Shown piece after piece: positions 1 to 11,239 of a stretch of 64,000 nucleotides of DNA. The first letter of the stretch is position 1; each line of letters starts with the position of its first letter. Position numbers and translations under genes: made by a program. The notes beneath the pieces were generated by a model. The model made no database searches. It had not been told where the DNA came from and saw nothing but the letters and a program-made list of their open reading frames with translations. This DNA comes from Ixodes scapularis (taxonomy: Eukaryota; Arthropoda; Arachnida; Ixodida; Ixodidae): positions 83,114,243 to 83,178,242 of the forward strand of contig NW_024609835.1 of NCBI RefSeq assembly GCF_016920785.2, given 5' to 3'.

Positions 1-33
1 GATGAATGGGCTGTCGGTTTTTGGCTTGCCATA

Positions 34-1864
34 TTAGATCTGAGGTGTGCCAGGGGGCTCCTGGGTCGTGGGGTTGGGCAGGATTTTCGCGTTATCCGTT
101 GTTGGTGTAGGTGCGGTGTTGCTTGTGATGGCGACCACGGACTCGTTGGGAATGGGGACCATGATTCTGGATTGCGTGATTTGGCGCAACTGAACTGTGA
201 GTTCCGCCACCTGCTTCATCAAGGGCTGGATGAGGGGTTGTATGATCTGCTGGAAGCGAGACTCTTGTTGTGAGATGATTTCTTCCGCAAAGCTACGCAT
301 CTGAGCTTGTACGTCATTGTGGATGACCTTGGCCAGTTTACAGACTCGCCTGTCAAGCTCACCCATCATCTCCGCTTGGAGCGCCTTCAGCTTGGCGTTG
401 GATTCTTCTCTGAGCTTTTCTAGGGTTTGGTCTGACGTCGCTTGTGCCTTTAGGGGGGTAAGCTCGCATTCTGATGGGGGGCTGGGTTCAGGGGGTGTGG
501 AGGGTGGCGGTGTGAGGGAAGGTGTGGGTTTGAAGGGGTGTGGCTCCGTCAACCTTACTTTACTCGCGGGCTCGCTGGGATCGGAGAGCTCAGCTGCCGG
601 GACGGCGGGTGGTTGACCTGGCGATTCAGGGGGATTTCGGTTCCGCTTCTTAGGGTTCGGCGCCTGTCCTTGTTCCATCGCAGCTGCTTCCGCAGGTGTG
701 GGATCCGTGATGGACGCGGATTCCTCGCGCGCCATTGGGTTGTGGCTCGGGCGTGGTCTGGGTTGCGGGTGCTCTACCTTGGTTGACACCGCAGATGGCT
801 TCTGACGCGGTCCTAACAGTCCCGTCAGAGGCCTGCGTTGTACTGGAGGTTGGCGGTTTAGCTGGCGACGAACGTGAGCCTTGTTGAGTGGCCCCCGCTG
901 TCTTGCTGGACACTTTGGGTCGGTGGCTGGATGCGACCCACCGCAGTTGACACATTTTTCGTTGCAGTCGTGCTCTTGGTCCGCAGTTCCGGGTTTGCCG
1001 CATCTGCAGCATTTGTTCTCCTCGGGATGTGCGCAAACATCCACCCGGTGTCCCAGGCCCAAGCAGGCGGTGCATATTTGTTCTCGGGGTCGGTGTGGTA
1101 GGCACCGGTATTCGGCGCCCCTGAAGTAAACGTAGTAGGGAACCTTCAGTCCCTCAAAGTTTATAATGGCCATGTTTGTTTGGCCCATCATCCGCGCGCA
1201 TATATGACCTTGACTCCCTGCGCTCGTATTCTCGTAGAAAGAATCTCGGACGTCGGTCTTGAATCCAAACCCATGATCACTCCCCGGCATGAATTATCTG
1301 GCAAAGCGATGTAAGCTAGGATTTCGTATTGGCGGCCGTTGATTGTGATAGCGGGAAGCTCTTGCACCCTGACCGCTACCTCTGGCTCAGGGGGGCTGAC
1401 CACGACGAGATTCTGGTCGCGTCGTATTGGATCTTGACCGTGTCGATCTCCGCTGCAGTGAGCTGGGCTGCGTCTATGAAGGCCATAGCGACTTGTTCGG
1501 CGCTCCATACTGTGAAATTGAGGCCGTCCCTAGGTCGTACAATGACCTTGTGGTCATTCACGGGTAGCGGCGGCAGCCGGTGTGTTGGATGGGTCTTGCC
1601 GGCTCGTCCGCGCCTCCCAGTCGGTTTGGGGGGTTGGGATTGTTGTGCCAGGGCATGGGCGGTGGCCGCGGCACGTTCCGCGATACGTTTCTGCTTCTTT
1701 ACCCGTCGGTTGACTACGTCGGTCCATGTGTAATCACCTGAGCTTTGCGGGGCCGAGTCATGTTCCATGGGTTGAGCGACGCATGTCGTCTTAGAAGGGG
1801 TTTGGGACCCGGAATTTTCTTCTGGGTCGGTGCTGCATTCATCCGAAGACGATGGAGAGGTCAT
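34..1864 (-). pseudogene. ORF1 (Gag-like) of an I-like non-LTR retrotransposon, two frameshifts
   Basis: This is the nucleic-acid-binding ORF1 protein of a LINE. The ATG at 1864 opens an acidic, Ser/Pro-rich N-terminus. The reading continues in a second frame from about 1415 and in a third from about 1195 to the stop at 34. The third frame holds clustered Cys/His knuckles (CTACLGLGHRVDVC, CCRCGKPG, CVNCGG) and then a Pro-rich, coiled-coil-like tail. The same architecture (knuckles after a conserved globular region) is seen in the intact ORF1 at 43,915-45,462, which supports the call. ORF2 would start beyond position 1, so only the 5' part of the element lies in the window. The two frame changes make it non-coding as it stands. 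Frame-change positions are read by eye and are good to about 20 bases. Confidence 0.85.
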
Positions 1865-2329
1865 TTCGGGCGGCGCAGGGTCCGTCGAGGGCAGGACGGG
1901 ACCTGAAGTTGCTGATCCTAGGCGTGATTAGGCTGAACGGCCCGCCGCATAGACTTGGGCAATCCTATCTTCGGTTAGGCCTAGCGGGTGTGTCCCGGTT
2001 CGGATTTTCAAAGAGCCGAAAATAAAATTTCGGGAGGACCTACTTGCTCATATGTAGATATTCCGTGGTCCTGACGACAATAGCAATCATTTGTTGTTGA
2101 TTGTGAATCTCGGGTGACGAAATGAAGGAGCTAGGTAGCGCTGAATCAGAGGAGCGAATAACGTACGTGGCGCTCTCTTAGACGTCCTCTTCTTTTTCCT
2201 CAATTCGGCCTTATCGTGGATTCTACCGCCCAGGAACTTCGACTTCAGTCATCCTTGAATGCGATCTGTATCTACGAGGCAATAAAGCTACGTTTAACCT
2301 GAACTCCACAATTTCGTTTCTGAGAGTTG
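1865..2329 (-). other. Leader of the I-like LINE and unassigned sequence
   Basis: No gene is visible. The part next to 1864 is probably the 5' untranslated region of the LINE read on the minus strand. The exact 5' end could not be placed. The purine-rich stretch on the minus strand near 2,185-2,205 resembles the start of the related element at 45,668 and may mark it. Confidence 0.35.
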
Positions 2330-2397
2330 TGGCTCGGGACCAAACGTAAAGGATAAACCTTTAGTCCCAGAAGCCTAAATCCAAGGGCTCTAAATCC

Positions 2398-2703
2398 TCT
2401 TATGTGGGGGAAACAAAGAACTTTCCCGAACGTCTGCGTAGACATAAGTATGACGTAAAGAAGAATGACATCCAAGGCAGCGCGCTGGCGGAACATGCTC
2501 AGAAGACCGGCCACGCCATTGGCTTTGACAGCAGCTCCATCCTTGACACAGAAAGAAACTGGAGGAAGCGGCTCTTAATAGAATCTTGGCACATACAAAA
2601 TACAAGCAACAACCTGAACCGATCCACCGGAACGCTTCCAAGCAGCTACATACACGGACTAAAATGCGCCACACACAGAAACAGAAGAAGAAAACAAAGC
2701 TAA
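2398..2703 (+). pseudogene. Penelope-like retroelement, C-terminal GIY-YIG endonuclease fragment
   Basis: The reading starts mid-domain with YVGETKNFPERLRRHK, so the upstream reverse transcriptase is missing. The visible residues fit the second half of a GIY-YIG nuclease: the YVG strand, the Arg and His of ERLRRHK, the Glu of LLIESWHI and the Asn of NNLNR. In Penelope-like elements this domain follows the reverse transcriptase and nicks target DNA for primed reverse transcription. The frame is open to the stop near 2,703. The piece is a 5'-truncated copy lodged in a minisatellite, and related tail sequence continues to about 2,880. Confidence 0.75.
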
Positions 2704-2763
2704 GAGAGAAGAGAAGAAAACGACGACAGGTTGCTACCTTTGGGCCCATATACAGTCACCCGT

Positions 2764-2793
2764 GAACAAGGAGCCGAGCTGGCTTCGAAACGT
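2764..2793 (+). ncRNA. Degenerate hammerhead-ribozyme-like segment of the Penelope-like tail (tentative)
   Basis: Just after the endonuclease frame a 4-bp stem (AGCC 2,772-2,775 with GGCT 2,781-2,784) is followed by TCGAAACGTC. This resembles stem II plus the GAAA box of a hammerhead. The upstream CTGATGA box is poorly matched (TGAACAAGG). Penelope-like elements are known to carry hammerhead motifs, which is why the site is listed. It could be chance. Confidence 0.25.
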
Positions 2794-3261
2794 CGGGCAC
2801 ATTGAAGAAATTGGTTAGAGTCTACGTTGTACTTTTTCTTATTACTTACCTAACCAGGCGGAGTTCCGCCAAAATGTTTACATTTAAATCCAAGGGCGCA
2901 ACGTTTAGACCCAGGGGTCCAAGTGCAAGGGCCTAACAGTTAGTCCTCGGGGTTCATTTGAAACGGTGTAACAGTTAGCCCCAGGGGTCCAAGCACAAGG
3001 GTCTAACAGTTCGTCTTCGAGGTTCAATTGAAGCGGTGTAACAGTTGGTCCCAACGGACCAAGTGTAAGGGCCTAACAGCTAGTCCTCGAGGTGTAACTG
3101 AAAGGGTGTAACAGTTAGTCCCAACGGTGCTAGTGCGAGGGACTAACTGACGGGACGCAACAGTTGCTCCCGTTACAGTTGCTCCCCTGGGGGACTAATG
3201 GTGGGGGCAGCGCATTTAATCCCCTGAGGGACTAAATCGCGCTCCCTTTTTTCTTAGAGTG

Positions 3262-5739
3262 TACACTGGGTAAGACGGCCGTTTCCGATTTGCGAGACAC
3301 ACGCGGAACTACAGCAGCGAAACCACGAGGAACTGTGTCGTTTTCGACGTTATGGAAATCGCGGGAACTGCGTCCAAGGCAGGCAGGTTTTCCTGCCGGC
3401 TGCCTGGGTGCCTTCCGTGCTGAGTTCGGTTCTGTTGTCCCGTGACGAGTGCCAACCGGCGTTCAACGTGATTCTGTATTTCTGCGTGTCAGCAACATCG
3501 TCAACGTGGTTCTGTATTTCTGCGTGTCAGCGACATCGTGATGGCAGTGTTGTGGGTTGTGAACAGAAGACTGAAATCATCGCCGATGTGACCGTGTGTT
3601 CGGTTTCAGTGGTGTAAGAACAAGATGAGATGACGTAAACTGTCGGGAATTGATGCCGCTGGTCGGGCCGTGATCGGAGGGGGCGGGGTGTCGCAGGATG
3701 ACATTCCGCTTTACATTAAAGGGTTTAAAACCACTTGAGGGATTAGGTGCAGTCGATCGGCGTGTGGATAGTCATGTTGGAACGCTGGTCTGAACGGTAA
3801 GCTCCTATCGTACAGTGGCCAATGTGACTGTCGGTTCCCGAGAGCGATTGCGCTCTGGGGAAAAGACTAAACAGTACGAAAGTATGACGGAAAGTACGTA
3901 TATTTGCAATGGAAGTTTAGTATAAAAAAGAAACAGGTAAAAACGAAAACAAAACGCTATCCTTTATTTTACTGTTTAAATATATTACGGTTCCTGTAGA
4001 AACTGCCCTCCAAGTGGCGCGCTGGGATGAGCGCTAGAAGCTTTCAAGCTCGCAACGGCGTAGCTCCGTACACTTAACAGTTGCAGCAAGTCGCGGCTTT
4101 GACTGCATTCAAGTTGATCGAAAAGCGATTTCTCTGCCCGTGAAGCATCACTTCCAGCTGAGTGAATATCCGCTCTACAAAGATTAATTCAAGACGGCAA
4201 TTGCACCGTGCGCGAACACCACAAACAGACAAACAAACACTACAATATAAATACTGGTTACGAAGGGCCGTGCGGCAAAACAAACTCATGGCTTGGAACC
4301 ACATTGGAGCGGCTCGATTTATTGGCTTTCAAATAATTACGGCATGATCGAGCGTTTTCTTTTTAATTAGAGATTCATCCCCTGAGCCATTAAAAATAGC
4401 CTCAGATGTATGACATTGCTAAAAAAAATGAACATGTTCAAAATATTTTTTATTGCTTAGGGAGTCACCGAAAAATTCCGTACGTTCAAAACGACCAGTA
4501 TAAAACACGGAAACGCAGGGCTCGGGAGTAGTGATCGGGGTAGTGTGCTGTTTTATTGATGTTTGTATGTGCGAGGCCTGTGTATGCGCTGAATATATGT
4601 TCACCTGATGCTTGTAGTGTGCGTAACGTTTCTACATGTGTTAGAGATTCCCTAAGAAAAGGAAAGGCAATTGTGACGTAAGAATATAAAAATATTTTTT
4701 GTAAAAACATGAATTGGGCGATACCTAGCGCCACCTAGCCTAGCTACTTGCGATTACTCTGCTTGACCCTGCCATTTGGTGGCAAGCGATTTAATATCCT
4801 TTTACGCTACGCGGCGACGCCAGCGACGCGGCTACGCCATAATTTCGTGTTACCGTGCCGAGGTAAGAAAAGAGGTTGCTTCGGATTTGCTTTTTTTTTT
4901 TTTTTTTTTTGAGAGCGGCTTTTGGTTTTGCGGGCGAATGATTTTCACTCCTCCGTGATGTGCGGTTGACGCAACGGTTGACGAAGGAATTGTGGCTCGA
5001 GGAATAGCAAAGGTAAGACATAAAGTGCGCGAACTGGGTGCCGGTTGTCTCCGTTGAACATCGCAGTGCTGACGATAAGAAGACTGAGTGACTGCATGCT
5101 TTCGAAACGTAAGTTTCTTTACCTGCAGGGGTAAAGAAACTTCGGAAATAAATACAGTTCGCGGAAAGCTCGTGTTACGTTTTTATTTGTTGCTCCTCTC
5201 GCTTCGTACAATAGACTTAGTGTTCTCGTTAAGCCTTATCGAGCTCGATTTGCTCGATTCGTGGCCGCATAATGAGATGCAGTCGACGGAGGAACTTTTG
5301 CTCCCCCGCTTAAGGGACGAAAGTTTCTCCCTTTCTGAAGGAACATATGTGTCAAGAGCGTTCCTCCCTTAAGGGAGGATTATACTGACCTTTTTTTCTA
5401 AGGGTGTCATAACTCAAGATCAGAGACAAAACCTTCCAACAAAGCCAACTTCCAATTAGCAGCCCATACGACGTTAAACTCTAAATATTTAAAATGCATT
5501 GGTAAACAAAATTCGCATGGCCATGACGACCTGCAGGACTTAAAATACCAAGTTAAGTAAACAATGCTCTTATGCTTTTGTAAACTCTGGCTCGGACAAA
5601 GGCAACGACCTAAAATATACATTAAGTAGCTGTCACCCTGTTAAACTCCGCTCTACGAACGGAACTGTGAAGAGCAAAATACAAGAGTCACAAGAAAGCA
5701 CTCGCATCCCAAACCTTAGCTCCGCCACGGAAGGTGGCC
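3262..5739. other. Intergenic, no gene recognised
   Basis: This stretch holds only short features. A 38-bp unit containing TTCTGTATTTCTGCGTGTCA is tandemly duplicated at about 3,463-3,539. A run of 22 T lies at 4,890-4,911. A small inverted repeat around 5,105-5,140 pairs GTTTCTTTACC with GGTAAAGAAAC. At 5,390-5,407 a poly-T stretch followed by CTAAGGGTGT looks like a degraded CACTCT-family terminus. Short frames here have no protein-like composition. Confidence 0.5.
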
Positions 5740-5741
5740 TA

Positions 5742-6151
5742 CACTCTGAAACAAATGGTATATACCCTTACACCCCTTTGTCTCATATCATGCACCCCAA
5801 AACTTCAGTTCGACGTACAGTGCCCTGTAGTCGAACAGACGGCTTCTAATTTTATGATGAGCTGATAACGGTTCGATATAACTTCTTAAATAGCTAAAGC
5901 ACGAATGAAAGACCACAGAAAGAAAACACTGAAGTTTTGCAGTTGGCCCAAGAAAATTCTGATTATTATTTTTTTTGTAGCTCGTAACACGTACATTAGC
6001 TATTTTAATAAGTTGTACCACACGGCTGTGAAGCCTCTCGTGAAAGTTAGTAGGATCAGATTGGACGTCAGTGCGCTGTACACTGAACTGAAGTTTTGGG
6101 GTATCTTATATGGTACAAAGGGTGTAAGAATGCACCCTTTTCTTTAGACTG
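5742..6151. mobile_element. Palindromic TA-flanked MITE, CACTCT family
   Basis: The left end reads CACTCTGAAACAAATGG and the right end, reverse complemented, reads CAGTCTAAAGAAAAGGG. Each is flanked by TA (5,740-5,741 and 6,152-6,153). The arms stay alignable inward for about 90 bases: ACACCC and AAAACTTCAGTTC occur on both sides in opposite orientation. There is no coding capacity. The short length, the inverted repeats and the TA flanks fit a non-autonomous DNA element. Confidence 0.7.
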
Positions 6152-6191
6152 TACATTGATAGAAAGAACGTGGTCTTGCAGCTATTATTTC

Positions 6192-6233
6192 GACATAAAT
6201 GTTGGGTGTATTTCAACACCCAACATTTATGTC
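6192..6233. repeat. Perfect 18-bp hairpin
   Basis: GACATAAATGTTGGGTGT (6,192-6,209) and its exact reverse complement (6,216-6,233) are separated by six bases. The stem could form a cruciform or an RNA hairpin. It lies 40 bases right of the palindromic element at 5,742-6,151 and is probably a remnant of a palindromic repeat. Confidence 0.8.
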
Positions 6234-6633
6234 AAATTGGAGATGTAGTTCAACGGTCCAGTTGACCGCATAAACTCTTGCTCTGCAATAGTTCATGCAG
6301 CCGAGGGAGCTTTTCTCCGAGCAGAAATGAATCAGCAGTATAAAACCATTATTTATAGCGCATGCCGCACTCGAGGCATAGGAACGGGGGCTCGCAGCCG
6401 CGGGGTGGTTGTGGGCTCCGTCCCCGAATGCCACATGTTTGACAGCCCTGGGGCCATATGCTACACGGAGGACCAAGCGATACCAAGGCACAACGTTGAT
6501 TGCTGCAATTGGTCAGTGCCCCGCCGCCTACAAATCGCAGCAGACGGCGTTGTCCCGGTCCCTTGGTTCCGCCGTGGAGCATAGAGCCCCTGGACCAGAG
6601 ACCTGAATGCGATGCACTGCCCTGACGCTGCAT
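6234..6633. other. Left flank of the nested insertion block, no gene recognised
   Basis: Frames on both strands (for example minus 6,349-6,633) have no recognisable domain. This is the sequence next to the SINE target site, and its pre-insertion neighbour is 28,755 onward. Confidence 0.4.
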
Positions 6634-6643
6634 GCTGTTTAAA
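6634..6643. repeat. SINE target-site duplication, left copy
   Basis: GCTGTTTAAA occurs here, directly at the 3' end of the SINE, and again at 28,745-28,754, next to the SINE head. The pair brackets the whole nested block. Confidence 0.75.
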
Positions 6644-6943
6644 AAAAAAAGATTGTGTTGTGCGTGTGTTTATACAGCCTAGAACTTGGTCTGCCTCACA
6701 GGGGCGACGAGTCTCCCAGCTGTAGATGAGAAATTTAGCCAGTGCGGTACATCCGCTAGCCTGGGGTCTTTAACGTGCATCACGCAGTAGTGATACACGA
6801 CCGCACGCCGGTACGATGCTCATCCAGATCGAAACGGGCAGGGATGGGGCTCGAACCCAGGATCCCTGGGTTCTGCAGCGCGAGCTTTCGCTCCACGTGC
6901 TCCGAGCTGGTGTGCGCTAGACCACTCGGCCACCGATCCCCCC
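6644..6943 (-). mobile_element. tRNA-derived SINE, body and 3' end (head split off at 28,727-28,744)
   Basis: Read on the minus strand the SINE starts GGGGGGATCGGTGGCCGAGTGG, which contains a tRNA Ser/Leu-like box A (TGGCCGAGTGG). Box B is GGTTCGAGCCC at about 6,850. The body then includes TCGTACCGGCGTGCGG and CTCATCTACAGCTGGGAG. The tail is A/C-rich and ends in T, like an RNA polymerase III terminator. Two other copies (about 48,871-49,260 and 58,142-58,440) share the body. The extra 5' copy of the first bases at 28,727-28,742 arises because a LINE inserted into the SINE head. Confidence 0.85.
6928..6943. repeat. LINE target-site duplication, left copy (16 bp)
   Basis: GGCCACCGATCCCCCC is present here and, identically, at 28,727-28,742. 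On the minus strand it follows the LINE's A-tail (AATAAAG then nine A), as expected for target-primed reverse transcription. Confidence 0.85.
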
Positions 6944-7028
6944 ACTTTTTTTTTCTTTATTGCATTTGAGGATAAACATAGACCACTTATTCACAGTTCA
7001 CGGGCATGGTTCAATGTCATTTGTTAAG

Positions 7029-9236
7029 TCAAAATTCTTTGATATCTATGAGTCTACTAAACACAGGTAACCATTCCGGAACTACTTCTTGAATGTCATA
7101 CACACTTTTGATACGGGTTACAAGGTCAATGAAATGTAAGCGTACAGTCTTTGGGTACAAACTCTCATTTCTAATGTCAAGGCGTGATTTCCACATGCTG
7201 TATAACGCTACAAGCATCACCAGATCGAAAGGAAATGTATCTTTAGATGACACAGGAAGAAAACGAATCGTGTAAGTTGTAATATCAATGTCTTTCTTCA
7301 GTGTGCGCTGCAAAACGTCCCAAAAGAAAACCGCGTCCCAGCAGTGAATAAATACGTGTTCGACTGTTTCGGGCATTTTACATAATGTGCAGTTTACTGA
7401 CCACGGAACATATAGGCCCTTTTCCTGCAGCCATACCTTGGTAGGTAATACCGAACAGTGCAGTTTAAAAAAGAAAGTATTTGAGGCCGGGGGGATGCAC
7501 ATTTTTTTCACCCGGCGTAGTACATCTTGGTCAGGACCATCGCCGAACATAGTGCGATAAACTGGCATTGGAAAGAGGACACATACAAGATCTCTTGTCA
7601 ACTTCTTACGTGTTACAGACGTCAGATAGTCTCTTGAAAATCTTACTGAAAGAAAGTGATAAGCATCAACTACTTCCTTTAGGTATCCTACCAAAGCACA
7701 TGTTTGATATCCCGTGGAGGATACAATAAAGTCCGCAAGAAAGCATCCCAGCTTGTTCTGAAAGACATCTCGAAGAAAAGGGTGTTCCTGGTCTCGTAAG
7801 AAAAGAAATCGCGAAACCAATTGGCGAATAAACAAATGAGGAAGGCCTAGTCCCCCCTCTGATACACGTCGAAACAAGTTGTCACGACGCATGGGTTCCC
7901 AGGAGGACTTCCAGACAAAAACACTAAACACCCTGTGCAACTTCTGTATATTTATCCTTGCACAGTGCAGTACTTGCAGGACATACCACAACTTCGGCGC
8001 TAAAAAAATGTTGCAAACTGTCGAACGTGCAAAAATGGACACATTTTTGTGGGACCAGTTCTTGGCTCGTTTCTCCAAGCCAGTTGCAATTCCGGACCAG
8101 TAGGACTTGCTATTCCAGAAGTGCCTCAAGGGCACACCTAGGTAGTCACACGGACTGCAACTCCACTGGATGCCTTCATATTGTTCTGGCATCGTGGCCC
8201 AAGCTTCATGCCAGAAACCTCGGCGCTTTTCTAGGTTCACTGAGGCTCCAGTGGCCTCGCAAAACCTGTGTGTGAGTTCCATAGCATGGGACACACTGTT
8301 CTTGTCTTTGCAGAAGTAAGCGACATCATCTGCATATGCCAGTACTTTGACTTCGGTGTTGCACAAGGTGAAGCCTTGAAGTTTCTCACTTCTCAGTATA
8401 CTTTGGCATAAGGGTTCAAGATATAAAGTGAAAAGTAAAGGCGATAAGGGACAGCCCTGTCGAACTGAGGAACGGACTGGGATACTTGCTGTGACTTCGT
8501 CATTTATGACTAAGCGTGTGGAACAGTTACTGTAAGACATTTGTACACCTTGAAGTAGAATATCCCCAACACCAACATGAGACAAAATTTTGAAAAGAAC
8601 ATGATGACTGACACGGTCGAAAGCTTTCGCCAGATCAACTTGGACCACTGCAATTTGTTCACTACTGTTGGTCACACACTCTAACACACTTCTCGCAATG
8701 TGTACAATTGTTTGAATAGCTCGTCCGCGAATCCCACAAGTCTGGTGATCTCCAACGAGACCGCAAATGACACTTTGTAATCTATTTGTCAGGAGTTTAG
8801 CAAAAATATTATAATCCACATTACATAACGTTATGGGCCGATAGCCGGTCACTTGTAATAGTTTGTGTTTGTCCTCGGTTTTTGGGAATGAGTATAGTAT
8901 GCGTTCGCAAAAATGAGGGGGGAAGACTCTTGGTTTTGTAGGCCTCTTGAAAAATCTCAAGCAGTATGGGACATAAAGTGTCTTTTTGTAGTTGATAAAA
9001 TTCTGCAGGGATGCCGTCTGGCGCTGGCGTTTTTCTTCTTGGAAGGGCATTCACTGTTTTTTCTACTTCATCTAGGGTGAAGGGGGTCTCAAATTCTTGT
9101 TTGCATTCTTTTTCTAATTGAGGCAACAAAAAGGCTAGTTTATCTAGATATTCGTTATCTGTCGAGGCAGGACCATTGCCGAATATATTTTGGTAGTGTT
9201 AAAAAAAGACATGTGCTATAGTTTCTTTATCTGTAA
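7029..9236 (-). pseudogene. L1/Tx1-like ORF2, 3' part: reverse transcriptase and C-terminal zinc domain
   Basis: The longest open stretch is 7,029-9,050. RT motif A is VQVDLAKAFDRVSH, motif B is SSVRQGCPLSPLLF and motif C is VLAYADDVAYF. A zinc motif, CTLCKMPETVEHVFIHC, lies near the C-terminus. The upstream thumb-proximal sequence (LPRRKTPAPDGIPAEFY, to about 9,129) is in another frame. The switch is at an A-run near 8,885. Further upstream the frame continues to 9,236 with a TAA replacing one codon near 9,207. The left end is cut by element A. Its missing N-terminal half, with the endonuclease, is at 24,798-25,985. The enzyme would copy LINE RNA at a nicked target, but this copy cannot be made intact. 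Confidence 0.88.
9234..9236. repeat. Putative TAA (TTA) target duplication of element A, left copy
   Basis: TAA abuts the left terminus. The right terminus at 24,797 is followed by one A and then TAA (24,799-24,801). A 4-bp duplication with one changed base fits equally well. Removing the element and one copy leaves the LINE ORF2 in frame. Confidence 0.55.
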
Positions 9237-9249
9237 CGCCCGATCGAAA

Positions 9250-9780
9250 AGACCATCAGGTTTTCCTGATGGACCATCAGAGTTTCTTGATGGTCCATCA
9301 GACTTTTCTGATGGTCCATCAGGTTTCCTGATGGACCATCAAAGAAGTCTGATGGACCATCAGCCCACTCCTGATGGACCATCAGCCCATTCCTGACGGA
9401 CCATTAGACTTCTTTGATGGCCCATCAGGCTTCCTGATGGACCATCAAGAAAGTCTGATGGACCATCAGCCCATTCTTGACGCACCATCCGACTGTCCTG
9501 ATGGACCATTAGACTTCTTGGATGGCCCATCAGTCTTCCTGATGGACCATCAAGAAGGTCTGATGGACCATCAAGAAGGTCTGATGGACCATCAAGAAAG
9601 TCTGATGGACCATCAGCCCATTCTTGACGCACTATCCGACTGTCCTGATGGACCATCAGATGCGTTTAGATGGTCCGTCAGAAGTTCCTGACGGCGCCTA
9701 ATGGTCTGTTGGACACTCTTGATGGGCTGTCAGAGGTGGTCTAATGGTCGTCAGAAGTTTTATGTTTCACTTCGGTTCCA
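9250..9780. repeat. Left subterminal CTGATGG/CCATCAG array of element A
   Basis: Short palindromic units such as CTGATGGACCATCAG recur every 15-40 bases with spacers like AAGAAAGT or GTTTCC. Longer higher-order copies are visible (9,375-9,480 against 9,560-9,660). The right half drifts to CTGACGG variants. Six-frame translations here (repeats of DGPSD and DHQ) are artefacts of the repeat. Confidence 0.85.
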
Positions 9781-9999
9781 TCAAAAGCGCCTTATTTCCC
9801 GGCCGTCGGGACTTTCTTTGCGCACAATGTTTATCAAAAGTGCTTGATTAATTGTTGCTTGCGGTATTCTGACGGCGCCGTCAGAGGCGTTTAATAACAA
9901 TTGATATATGGGTCGCGACATATTTGCCAGCATGTGATGAGTCGCGGGCTCGCGAGGTGCTGACACAACTATGTCACGCGATTTGTCTTTACTCACTGA
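9781..9999. other. Inner edge of the left array, no gene
   Basis: A perfect palindrome, TCTGACGGCGCCGTCAGA, lies near 9,877, and isolated repeat-like words continue. Nothing coding is seen. Confidence 0.4.
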
Positions 10000-10207
10000 C
10001 CGCCGAATTCAGAAACTTCCCTCAAACTACACTCAAACTGAAGGGCCCCTCCACTTCCTCGAGGAAGGCGCGAGGGCCGGCGCTGGCCAATCGCGACGGC
10101 GGATCCGTCCTCGCGATTGGCCTTGGCCGGTCCTCGCGCCTTCCTCGAGGTAGTGGAGGGGCCCTTCAGTTTGAGTGTAGTTTGAGTGAGGTTTCGGAAT
10201 TCGGCGG
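10000..10207. mobile_element. Palindromic MITE (arms about 95 bp)
   Basis: The left arm starts CCGCCGAATTCAGAAACTT and the right arm, reverse complemented, starts CCGCCGAATTCCGAAACCT. The arms remain paired through GGGCCCCTCCAC, CCTCGAGGAAGG and TTGGCCAATCGCGA-like blocks to a loop near 10,100. It has no coding capacity. The target duplication was not resolved. Confidence 0.8.
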
Positions 10208-10821
10208 TGAGTCCCCGATTCACCGGCAACTGTGCGTTCGTCTGCAATCACGCACCGTGGAAATTTCCCGTACTCACGCTAGGGTTCATCGTTTCGCATA
10301 TGCTTCATCTACGCCTTTCATTACCAACGGAAGGTGGACAGACTTTTCGTCGACACATTAATTTTTATAGACACGGCACCCCCCGAGCCCCGCAACCGTT
10401 GTGCGCATCGGATGGTCGCGGCGGCAATTATAAGTTCAGCTTCCAAACAGACCGCGCGGCCATTGCTTTGCTTTACTTTGCTCGAAGGTTAAATAGTCGG
10501 GGGAATGCGCCACCGCCTCGCTGAATGAGCGGCCCAAAGTCAAGGAGGCTCCGCAACTTTGCACGCTACAAAATAGGCGATTTGAGGCTGTGTCGCGATA
10601 AAAAAAGCTGTCGTTGAATCTCGACTATGATATATGATGGGCCGCAGCCGCGTGGTCAATGGGTTGATGTGATTTTTTTTATTAAGGAAAAGCCTTATAT
10701 GTCTCGTCATTCAGACGACCTTAAAAGTTCTTGAGCGGAAACACGTCGAGTCACGAAAGGTACTAAAACCGGCGACATGAAAGGTAGAAAAACCTGCATT
10801 ATTCAGTATTCAGCTGCACTA
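10208..10821. other. Unassigned interior of element A
   Basis: No protein domain or RNA gene is visible. ORF-like frames overlap the palindrome and do not continue. Confidence 0.35.
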
Positions 10822-11077
10822 TACTTCGTTTCAGCTTCGGTCCGAGCGCGACCGCTGTTATGAGCCGAAGGGCCAATCAGACAGCGAAAGAGACACAACG
10901 TCATGGCGTGCTCTCTGCAATACCAGCCGGTATTCGCCGTCTCCCTGTGCGCGTTCCTTCGCCGGCTAGTCGTATCAAGCGCAGAGAGCACACCATGACG
11001 CTGCGCTTTTTGCGTTGTTTGATTGGCCCTTCGGCTTATAACATCGGCCGCGCTCGGACCGAAGCTGAAACGAAGTA
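10822..11077. mobile_element. TA-flanked MITE, family TACTTCGTTTCAGC
   Basis: Both ends begin TACTTCGTTTCAGCTTCGG when read inward and are flanked by TA (10,820-10,821 and 11,078-11,079). The arms pair for about 100 bases and include GCCGAAGGGCCAATCA. A second copy with the same termini is at 48,907-49,073, where the empty target site can be inferred. The TA duplications fit the Tc1/mariner class, although no transposase is present. Confidence 0.85.
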
Positions 11078-11239
11078 TAGAACCCTTTTGGACCAGGGCG
11101 GTCGTTAACGAAGCAGCTTCGCATGGGTTTTAGACTGAATTAAAGTTTTCAACACCACCGCCACCCACATAGATATAATAAAAATAAATAAAAAATACAA
11201 AAAAAACTCGCACAAAAAACGTTTTCTTCCTTCTCCCAA

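Larger units (their letters stand above)
2330..3261 (+). repeat. Minisatellite of TAACAGTTAGTCCC-type units with a CACTCT-type right end
   Basis: From 2,880 to 3,240 an imperfect unit of roughly 80-90 bases recurs. It contains TAACAGTTAGTCCC, then CAAGTGCAAGGGC or CAATTGAAACGGTG variants. A short piece of the same repeat (2,365-2,397) lies on the other side of a Penelope-like fragment, so the array looks interrupted by it. The right edge ends in CTTTTTTCTTAGAGTG followed by TA. That matches the termini of the CACTCT family seen at 5,742, 6,151, 12,812 and 20,611. A matching left terminus was not found, so this is called an end-truncated member. Confidence 0.55.

Noticed and set aside
9190..9691. 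Open frames rich in DGPSD and DHQ on both strands
   Set aside because: They translate the minisatellite and have no start context or conservation.
9250..9780. CRISPR-like appearance of regularly spaced CCATCAG repeats
   Set aside because: Repeats are short, palindromic and irregularly spaced, spacers are themselves repetitive, and the DNA is eukaryotic. They are subterminal minisatellite units of element A.
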